Part shown: positions 57,578-64,000 of the stretch, piece after piece | How the letters are laid out: each line of letters starts with the position of its first letter | How positions within the stretch are numbered: position 1 is the stretch's first letter | Assembly (NCBI GenBank): GCA_934149005.1 | Contig: CAKPDN010000001.1 | Span: forward strand, 248,001 to 312,000 | Reading direction: 5' to 3' | DNA: 64,000 nucleotides | Source of the DNA: an uncultured Clostridia bacterium | Lineage (GTDB): Bacteria; Bacillota; Clostridia; TANB77; CAG-508 | Position numbers and translations under genes: made by a program | Notes under the pieces: generated by a model | Seen by the model: only the letters and a program-made list of their open reading frames with translations | The model's database searches: none | What the model was told of the DNA's origin: nothing

Positions 57578-57922
57578 TTATACTATTTTATCTCCAAATT
57601 TTGCTCCGGCTAATATATGAAAGTGTAAGTGCATTACTTCTTGTCCTGCGTTTTTTCCACAATTTACAATTACTCTATACCCATCATCTTTAAATTCTTT
57701 TTCTTCTGCTATTTTATTAATAACACCATAAATTTTTCCAACTATTTCTTCATCTTCTTTTTTCATGTGGGCTAATGATGTTATATGTTTTTTAGGAATT
57801 ACTAATATATGAATTGGTGCTGCTGGGTTTATATCATTAAATGCTAATATTTCTTCATCTTCATATACCTTAGTTGAAGGTATTTCTCCTTTTATTATTT
57901 TACAAAATAAACAATCTTCCAT
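57578..57922 (-). CDS. HIT-family nucleotide hydrolase (HinT-like)
   Basis: 114-residue histidine triad protein, probably purine nucleoside phosphoramidase. Motifs CLFCKIIKGE (zinc-binding CxxC), ILVIPKKHI, and HLHFHILAG (HxHxH). AAAGGTGAG before the ATG. Followed on the minus strand by nothing cotranscribed; upstream is the family B repeat and alaS. Confidence 0.95.
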   Translation of the reverse strand: MEDCLFCKIIKGEIPSTKVYEDEEILAFNDINPAAPIHILVIPKKHITSLAHMKKEDEEIVGKIYGVINKIAEEKEFKDDGYRVIVNCGKNAGQEVMHLHFHILAGAKFGDKIV

Positions 57923-57940
57923 TTTTTCTCACCTTTCTAT

Positions 57941-58105
57941 CCGAAGGGATTACGGGGCCACCACATAAAATCCCTTATATTATTTATTTTTATATTTCAA
58001 TTATTTTTAAGGTTTTTTATAAGGGATTTTATGTGGTGGCCCCGTAATCCCTTTCAGTGGTGCTTCCTTAATCCATTCGGGTGATGGCCCCGTAATCCCC
58101 CTTAA
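57941..58105. repeat. Family B inverted repeat between hinT and alaS
   Basis: GGGATTACGGGGCCACCACA then TAAAATCCCTTA, and TAAGGGATTTTATGTGGTGG with CCCCGTAATCCC, pair around an A/T loop that is nearly identical to that of the 44970-45150 copy. Extra single arms (GGTGCTTCCTTAATCC, GATGGCCCCGTAATCCCCC) follow to the right, indicating decay. Confidence 0.88.
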
Positions 58106-58127
58106 TCCATCTTTAATCCTGTATTTT

Positions 58128-59885
58128 TTATTTTTCCAAAACTGCTTTTATTCTTCTAACTCCAGCTGAGCTTGCTTCTTCCTTTTTAATCTTAAATGTT
58201 CCTAGCTCTGATGTATTTTTAACATGAGGCCCTCCACATAATTCTTTTGAAACATCTCCTATAGAATACACTGTAACAACATCTGGATATTTTTCTATAA
58301 ACATACATTCTGCTCCTGATTTAACCGCTTCTTCTTTTTTCATTTCTTCTACTGTTACGGGTATTGCATCTTTTATCCATTTATTAACTAAATCCTCTGT
58401 TTTCTTTTTTTCTTCATCTGTCATTTTATGATCACAATTGAAGTCAAATCTCATTCTATCCACTGTAATATTTGAACCTCTTTGATGAGTATCTGGTCCT
58501 AATACTCTTTTTAATGCTGCATTTAATAAATGTGTTGCTGTATGATATGCAATTGTTATATCATTTTGTTCTGCCAGTCCACCTTTGAATTTCTGTTCTG
58601 AACCAATTCTCGATTTTTCTTGATGTACTTTAAATAACTCATCAAATTTTTTCATATCTACTTCCATTTTATTTTCTTCTGCCAATTCTTTTGTTACTTC
58701 TGGTGGAAATCCATATGTATCATATAGTTTAAAAGCAACTTGTCCATCTATTATATTTTTTCCTTGTTGTTTTGCTTTATTCATTTCTTTTTGGAATTCT
58801 TTTTCACCATGTGATAAAGTTTTTACAAATTTATTTTTTTCTTCTATTATTACATTTCTAATTATTTCTGCATTTTTTTCTAGTTCTGGATACATTTCTT
58901 TTAAGTTTTTAACATTTATATCTATCAAGGTTGATATCTCATCTAAATTTATTTGTAACTTATTCATATGTCTAACCATTCTACGAATCAATCTTCTCAA
59001 AACATATCCTCTGTCAACATTACTTGGCCTTCCACCATCAGATATTATCATCATACTTGAACGTAGATGTTCTGCTACTATTCTTCTGCTTTCTATTATA
59101 TCTACTTTTTGTAATTCTGATAACTTATCCATAATAGGCATAAATAATTCTGTGTCAAATGGTGTTTCTTTACCTTGTAATAACATAGTCATTCTTTCTA
59201 GTCCTAAACCTGTATCAACATTTTTTTGGGCTAATTTTGTATATTTTCCATCTTTATTTTTGAAATATTCCATAAATACATTATTCCATATTTCAACATA
59301 TTTACCACAATCACAGGAAGGCTGACAATTTGATCCACATGCTGGTTTTCCTGTATCATAAAACATTTCTGTATCTGGTCCACATGGTCCTTCTTCCCCT
59401 GCTATCCACCAGTTATCATCTTTGCCGTAATAATAAATGTGTCCATCTAATATTCCTGCCTTTTTCCAACATTCTGCTGCTAATTCATCTCTTGGGCAAT
59501 CTTCATCTCCAGCAAATACTGTTACTGACAACTTTTCTACTGGTATTTGTAATTCTTTCGTTAAAAAATCAAAACTCATTTGGATTGATTCTTTTTTAAA
59601 ATAATCACCTAATGACCAATTTCCTAGCATTTCAAAATATGTCAAATGTCTGTTATCTCCAACTTCATCTATATCATTTGTCCTTACACACTTTTGATAA
59701 TCTGTAAGTCTTGTTCCTGATGGGTGTTTTTCTCCTAATAAATAAGGTACTAATGGTTGCATTCCAGCTGTATTAAATAATACTGATGGATCATTTTCTG
59801 GTATTAGTGGTGCGGATGGTATTACACTATGTCCATGTTCTTTAAAAAAGTTTAAATATTTATTTCTTATCTCTATTGCTTTCAT
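58128..59885 (-). CDS. alaS: Alanyl-tRNA synthetase lacking the C-Ala domain
   Basis: 585 residues against about 870 in most bacteria. Catalytic domain: NTAGMQPLVPYLLG, RHLTYFEMLGNWSLGDYF, GLGLERM; then the tRNA-binding helices (VLRRLIRRMVRHM), and an editing domain with HTATHLL and CGGPHVKNTSELG (zinc His/Cys). It ends at GVRRIKAVLEK, the boundary where the DHHA1/C-Ala domain normally begins; the following sequence is the family B repeat. Such shortened AlaRS occurs in a few lineages, and no separate C-Ala gene is in the window. Start at 59885 (GAAGGGAAG upstream); 59912 would add nine residues. Confidence 0.93.
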   Translation of the reverse strand: MKAIEIRNKYLNFFKEHGHSVIPSAPLIPENDPSVLFNTAGMQPLVPYLLGEKHPSGTRLTDYQKCVRTNDIDEVGDNRHLTYFEMLGNWSLGDYFKKESIQMSFDFLTKELQIPVEKLSVTVFAGDEDCPRDELAAECWKKAGILDGHIYYYGKDDNWWIAGEEGPCGPDTEMFYDTGKPACGSNCQPSCDCGKYVEIWNNVFMEYFKNKDGKYTKLAQKNVDTGLGLERMTMLLQGKETPFDTELFMPIMDKLSELQKVDIIESRRIVAEHLRSSMMIISDGGRPSNVDRGYVLRRLIRRMVRHMNKLQINLDEISTLIDINVKNLKEMYPELEKNAEIIRNVIIEEKNKFVKTLSHGEKEFQKEMNKAKQQGKNIIDGQVAFKLYDTYGFPPEVTKELAEENKMEVDMKKFDELFKVHQEKSRIGSEQKFKGGLAEQNDITIAYHTATHLLNAALKRVLGPDTHQRGSNITVDRMRFDFNCDHKMTDEEKKKTEDLVNKWIKDAIPVTVEEMKKEEAVKSGAECMFIEKYPDVVTVYSIGDVSKELCGGPHVKNTSELGTFKIKKEEASSAGVRRIKAVLEK

Positions 59886-60036
59886 TTTCTTCTTCCCTTC
59901 TATGTTATACATATTTCTTTTTATTTATGTTTAAAATTATACTTTATTTTTAAGTAAAAATCAATAATTGACTTGTCTTTTTTTCTTTTTTCTCGTATAA
60001 TTAATTACAATTATCGAAATGGAGTATGTTTTATTT

Positions 60037-60930
60037 ATGAAAAAATTAATTGTCAATAAAAAATATGATGGAAAAAAATTAAATAAATTTTTATTAGAAA
60101 ATATTCCAAATTTATCTTATGGACTTTTTTGTAATACTCTAAGAAAAAAAGATATTAAAATTAATGGAAAACGTGTTAATAAAGATATAACAGTTTTTAA
60201 TAATGATGAAATTTTAGTGTATATTTCTGATGAATTATTAAATAAAAATTCTTCTAATTCCATTAATTTTGATATTATTTATGAAGATGATAATATTTTA
60301 CTTATTAATAAACCTGAAAACATTGAGGTTACTGGAAATAATTCATTAACATCTTTAGTTTATAAGAAGTATGAAAACTTAAATTTTAAACCAATGCCTT
60401 GCCACAGGCTTGATAGAAATACTACAGGTTTAATTTTATATGCTAAAAATGAAATGTCTTTAAATATTCTATTAGAAAAATTTAAAAATCATGAAATAGA
60501 AAAGCATTATTTAGCTTGGGTTTATGGAATTCCTTCAGTAAACTATAAAAGAATTGAAAGTTATTTATTTAAGGATAATAAAAAATCTATGGTTTATATT
60601 TCTGATATACCTAAAAAAGGATATGTAAAAATTATTACATCCTTTTCGGTTTTAGAAAAAAAATCTGATAATACTTCTATTTTAGATGTTCAAATTGAAA
60701 CTGGAAAAACTCATCAAATTCGTGCTCACTTAGCCCATATTGGTTATCCTATTATTGGTGATGGTAAATATGGAAAAAATGATATTAATAAACATTTTGA
60801 AAAAAAGTCTCAGACACTTTGTAGTTATATTCTAAAATTTAATTTTAAAACTGATAGTGGTATTTTAAATTATCTTAATTCTAAAAGTTTTACTTTAGAG
60901 AATGCATATGTTTTTTACAAAAAATATTAA
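60037..60930 (+). CDS. RluA-family 23S rRNA pseudouridine synthase
   Basis: Converts uridines to pseudouridine in 23S rRNA. About 297 residues with an S4 domain (about 10-70, KDIKINGKRVNKDI) and the catalytic domain carrying HRLDRNTTGLILYAKN (catalytic Asp), KHYLAWVYG and VQIETGKTHQIRAHLAHIGYPIIGD. The start is uncertain: ATG at 60037 has TGGAG upstream; ATG at 60019 has no ribosome site. Divergent from alaS. Confidence 0.92.
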   Translation: MKKLIVNKKYDGKKLNKFLLENIPNLSYGLFCNTLRKKDIKINGKRVNKDITVFNNDEILVYISDELLNKNSSNSINFDIIYEDDNILLINKPENIEVTGNNSLTSLVYKKYENLNFKPMPCHRLDRNTTGLILYAKNEMSLNILLEKFKNHEIEKHYLAWVYGIPSVNYKRIESYLFKDNKKSMVYISDIPKKGYVKIITSFSVLEKKSDNTSILDVQIETGKTHQIRAHLAHIGYPIIGDGKYGKNDINKHFEKKSQTLCSYILKFNFKTDSGILNYLNSKSFTLENAYVFYKKY

Positions 60931-60986
60931 TATATCAACATTTATAGTAATCATATTTTATATATTACTACTATAACTTGCTAGTC

Positions 60987-61036
60987 AAAAGGGCGAGAAG
61001 TTTTTGGTACTTTATACATGCTTTTTCGCCCTTTTT
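60987..61036. terminator. Bidirectional terminator after the pseudouridine synthase
   Basis: AAAAGGGCGA (60987-60996) and TCGCCCTTTT (61026-61035) pair over a 29-nt loop, with T run on the plus strand and A-to-T run on the minus strand, between convergent genes. Confidence 0.85.
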
Positions 61037-61064
61037 CTACTTGCTTTCTTATTAAATTGTAACC

Positions 61065-64000
61065 TTAGTATGGAGGATTTATTGTTGAATATCCATAGCA
61101 ACCAGATGCAATCCATACTTTTCCTGTTCTTGGATTAATACTTATACAAGAAACCTCATAACCACCTTTATTGGTTGCCCATTCCTGATAGTTGGGATTA
61201 TTAGCAGTTGTTAGAACTTTCCAATTTTTTCCACCATTGACACTTCTAAGTAATCCTGTTGATGCTGAAAAATAATCTCCTGCTCCCCCTACATATATTA
61301 CAGAAGTAGACTTAGGGTCAACAGCTATTGTTCTTAATCTCATAAATCCTCTTTCTGTATCTCTTGGTACATCTATTCTTGTACATTTGTCGTTATTTAT
61401 ATCATATTTATATACTCTTTCTATTCCTCCCCAACTATAAGTTTCTCTATCTAGGACATATATATAATTATTTACATGGTCATATGCTAAATCATATATT
61501 TTTTCTGATATTGAACCACTATTGAATTTATCTTTAGTGACTATTTTCCATGTATCCCCATTATCATATGATACAACTACATTTCCTTCTTTATTTGCTC
61601 CATATAATTCTTTTTGACCAGTATAATTATATGTATATACTGCTACACAACCATCCATTTCTTTCCAGGTATATCCTTTGTCTTTGGAGTAATATTCTTG
61701 TGCAAATAATACATTTGGGTCTGTTATTGATTGCAATGATGTATAATAAGTTGAGGATTCTTCATATTTAGCATTTAATCCTGTATCTGTCCATGTTTTT
61801 CCTCCATCATGTGTGTAAGTTAATGTTCCTCCTCCCCAATTTTTGTTTGCAAATCCATATATTGTGTTTTCATCTGCTGCAAATCCACCATAGAAATTTC
61901 CTTTATCCATCACTAAATTTGTGAATGTTTTTCCTCCATCTTTTGATATTACTCCTGTATAGTCTTGGGCTGATAATAACATTAATTCTGGATTGTAATA
62001 ATTAAACTTAAATTTTCCACCTTGCATCATGTTTGATATTCCACTTGCTTGTACAAAATTTAGTCCACCATCATTACTTCTAAAGGCATTATCTCCTCCA
62101 AATGTAATAACATTTGAATCATCACTTGGATCTATTATAAAGGCTTTTTCTCTTGAAGCAAAGTTTACATTGTAATAAAATGTTGTTTCTAAATTTGCTT
62201 TTGATATTTGCCATGTTTTTCCTCCATCAAAAGTAACATTTACTAATGTTGTAAAATAGTTGTTCACATCTCCTCTGAATTCATATACCATATGGTTTGG
62301 ATTTTGTTTTGATACTGTTAACATTTGCGGCCATCTTGTATCATATGTGTCACTTGTTATTTTTGTAGTTGTTTCATTTTCAATTTTAAAAATTCCATTC
62401 CATGTTTGTACATAAACTACATTTCCTACTACATCTAATCCTGTTACTCCTTTTGTAGAGGCTTCATTTGATTTGTTTGGATCATTTCTAAATTCTGTAT
62501 ATTCTTTTTCTATTTTATTTGTTTTTGTATTTATTAAAAATAATCCATATTGATTTCCTATATATAATTTTCCATCATCTGTAAATCTTATAATTCCATC
62601 CGCTACCTTTGGATCATTTATTATTAATGTAAATGTTTCTCCACAATCATCTGATTTATATAGTCCCACTTCATTTTCTTTTAGTGTTGTTAATAATCTA
62701 TAATCTGAAGGTTTTGTTCTTATTTGTGTATCTCTTTTATATGGTGTTGAAAAATATAAATCGGTTGAATAATTTTTATTTGCATCATAGCTTGTTGGGT
62801 CAAATTCTAGTCCATCCCATAAGTATCTATATCCTTTTATTCCAATTTTTAAAGTTTTATTCCATGTTTCAGCTTGATCATAACTTATGTGTATTCCTCC
62901 AACATTTGAATACTGACTTAGTCCTAATGTTGCAACATGATTTGTGTTATGCGGGTCTATTGCAACCATGCCCGCTCCCGGTGATGTTAACCCCGCATTT
63001 GCTCTAGTCCATGTTTTTCCATGATCTGTTGATTTAAATAAACCTGCTACATCTATGCCATATAACATTAAATTTCCATCCTTCGATGTTTCTAATGAAA
63101 CTGGCCATTGACTTCCAGCTCCTGTTATGCCGTATTCTTTCATTTTTTGATTTGCCATCAATACTGGCTCATATGTTACTTTGTCATCAATTGGTGTTTT
63201 TTGTTCAAAATTATATTCAAAATCGTTATTATCTTTATCTTCTGTATTATTGTTTAAATTTTTAATTAAGTAATGTAAATCTATTAAATCAACTTTTTTA
63301 TCTTCATATATATCTGCATTGTCTTGTTGCTCTTTTGTTAATTTTTCTAAATTTATTAAATATTTTTCAAGTAATTTTATATCTTCTTTGTTTATTTTTT
63401 CATCTAAATTAATATCTCCTTTTTTTGCATTATTTGAGATAGATTGAAATATGTTTGCACAAATATTAGAACTTATAGCTAATGCTAATACTACTGTTAA
63501 AGTTGTTTTTCTTATTTTTTTGTATCTTACTAGCAAAATAATTATAATAATTAAAATTATTGTTATAATAATAATTTTAATATGTTTATTTTTCCCAGCG
63601 TATGGTAATCTTTCTTTTACAGTCTTATCTTTTTCTTGCTCTTTGCTTACATTTTCTTTGTTATTTTCATTGCTTTTATTTATTACATTCTCTTTGTTAC
63701 TTTCATCACTTTTTTTATCTTCATTGCCTTTGTTGTTTTTATTTTCTTTATTGTTTTCGTTTCCTTTATTGTCTTCGTTTCCTTTATTGTCTTCGTTTCC
63801 TTTATTGTCTTCGTTTCCTTTATTGTCTTCGTTTCCTTTATTATCTTCGTTTCCTTTATTATCTTCAGCTTTTGTATTATTTATTTTTATATCTATTGTT
63901 TCTGAGTTTAATGTTGTAATCTTTTCATTTTTTATTTCATCTACAGTTTCTAAATTCTTTATATTAATTTCAGTATCTAAGTTTTGTGCATCACATTTGC
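61065..64000 (-). CDS. Large surface protein: repeats, LPYAG-TM segment, dockerin and BNR/GH74-like domain (start outside window)
   Basis: The minus frame is open from the right edge to 61065 (978 codons). In order: an acidic Asn/Lys region with a GNEDNK tandem repeat (63747-63872); RLPYAGKNKH followed by a strongly hydrophobic helix and RYKKIRKTT, which looks like a sortase signal; then TVVLALAISSNICA, a second hydrophobic segment like a signal peptide; a type I dockerin pair (KGDINLDEKINKEDIKLL, DIYEDKKVDLIDLHYL, about 155 residues from 63430); and a C-terminal beta-propeller with many Asp-box repeats (STDHGKTW, SYDQAETW, SNDGGLNF, SKDGGKTF, THDGGKTW, SVNGGKNW) typical of GH74 or sialidase-like BNR proteins. 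Whether this is one protein or two fused genes is unclear; see findings. Confidence 0.75.
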   Translation of the reverse strand, partial: KCDAQNLDTEINIKNLETVDEIKNEKITTLNSETIDIKINNTKAEDNKGNEDNKGNEDNKGNEDNKGNEDNKGNEDNKGNENNKENKNNKGNEDKKSDESNKENVINKSNENNKENVSKEQEKDKTVKERLPYAGKNKHIKIIIITIILIIIIILLVRYKKIRKTTLTVVLALAISSNICANIFQSISNNAKKGDINLDEKINKEDIKLLEKYLINLEKLTKEQQDNADIYEDKKVDLIDLHYLIKNLNNNTEDKDNNDFEYNFEQKTPIDDKVTYEPVLMANQKMKEYGITGAGSQWPVSLETSKDGNLMLYGIDVAGLFKSTDHGKTWTRANAGLTSPGAGMVAIDPHNTNHVATLGLSQYSNVGGIHISYDQAETWNKTLKIGIKGYRYLWDGLEFDPTSYDANKNYSTDLYFSTPYKRDTQIRTKPSDYRLLTTLKENEVGLYKSDDCGETFTLIINDPKVADGIIRFTDDGKLYIGNQYGLFLINTKTNKIEKEYTEFRNDPNKSNEASTKGVTGLDVVGNVVYVQTWNGIFKIENETTTKITSDTYDTRWPQMLTVSKQNPNHMVYEFRGDVNNYFTTLVNVTFDGGKTWQISKANLETTFYYNVNFASREKAFIIDPSDDSNVITFGGDNAFRSNDGGLNFVQASGISNMMQGGKFKFNYYNPELMLLSAQDYTGVISKDGGKTFTNLVMDKGNFYGGFAADENTIYGFANKNWGGGTLTYTHDGGKTWTDTGLNAKYEESSTYYTSLQSITDPNVLFAQEYYSKDKGYTWKEMDGCVAVYTYNYTGQKELYGANKEGNVVVSYDNGDTWKIVTKDKFNSGSISEKIYDLAYDHVNNYIYVLDRETYSWGGIERVYKYDINNDKCTRIDVPRDTERGFMRLRTIAVDPKSTSVIYVGGAGDYFSASTGLLRSVNGGKNWKVLTTANNPNYQEWATNKGGYEVSCISINPRTGKVWIASGCYGYSTINPPY
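63747..63872. repeat. 18-bp tandem repeat coding GNEDNK
   Basis: Six full copies plus a partial copy of the unit TTTATTGTCTTCGTTTCC (one internal C/T and A/G variant) encode Gly-Asn-Glu-Asp-Asn-Lys on the minus strand. Confidence 0.9.

Noticed and set aside
63602..63919. Plus-strand Phe/Leu/Cys-rich ORFs near the right edge
   Set aside because: They are antisense shadows of the GNEDNK repeat region.

Overview
The window is very AT-rich (mid-20s % GC by eye). It comes from a spore-forming member of the Clostridia: it carries a spoVAC-spoVAD-spoVAE operon, spoIIM next to xerD, anaerobic ribonucleotide reductase nrdDG, PrkC/PrpC signalling, a sortase and a compact Gram-positive type IV pilus cluster. 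The short alanyl-tRNA synthetase and the many proteins with a KGITLVAL-type prepilin start suggest an uncultured gut-type clostridial lineage; that assignment is inference.

Layout. 1-2.3 kb: prpC-prkC. 2.4-3.2 kb: deoD. 3.3-9.9 kb (minus): ftsE-ftsX, two EnvC/CwlO-like M23 hydrolases, ctp, pgsA, greA. 10-22.3 kb (minus): type IV pilus genes (pilM-N fusion, pilO, a pilP-like gene, pilins, pilD, pseudopilins, pilB, pilT, pilC), then a ROK kinase, an orphan transketolase C-half and a prepilin with a (CT)15 tract. 22.5-26.2 kb: rsmB, a dodecin-like gene and spoVA. 26.2-27.6 kb: infC-rpmI-rplT behind an attenuated leader. 27.7-30.1 kb: xerD, frameshifted spoIIM and a second CT-tract prepilin. 30-44 kb: EndoQ, rnhA, tmcAL, a foreign-looking small gene, tRNA-Leu, a large unknown protein, a polysaccharide deacetylase, metG, a third large pilin, a fused murT-gatD and an HNH nuclease. 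44-48 kb: nrdG, nrdD and a Crp-like regulator. 48-64 kb: two surface proteins, hisS, an MBL hydrolase, relA, recJ, sortase, hinT, alaS, a pseudouridine synthase and a dockerin/BNR surface protein running off the right edge.

Main finding. Two conserved genes, spoIIM (two sites) and a Crp-family regulator (one site), are interrupted by one extra base at an in-phase CGG codon preceded by a codon ending in U (AUU-CGG, AGU-CGG, AGU-CGG). Skipping the C (+1 shift) restores full-length, family-like proteins each time. Elsewhere I find in-phase CGG only four times, all in accessory-looking genes and never in a core gene. This suggests that CGG is unassigned or very poorly decoded here and that U-CGG works as a +1 frameshift site. 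Read-level error or pseudogenes must still be excluded.

Second finding. Two prepilin genes carry (CT)15 and (CT)17 dinucleotide tracts inside the cleavable leader, and both are currently out of frame. This is the architecture of phase-variable contingency loci in which the slipping sequence is removed from the mature pilin. Two families of inverted repeats recur. A half copy of one is translated and joins murT to gatD; other copies sit in the spoVA operon and supply the relA stop codon.
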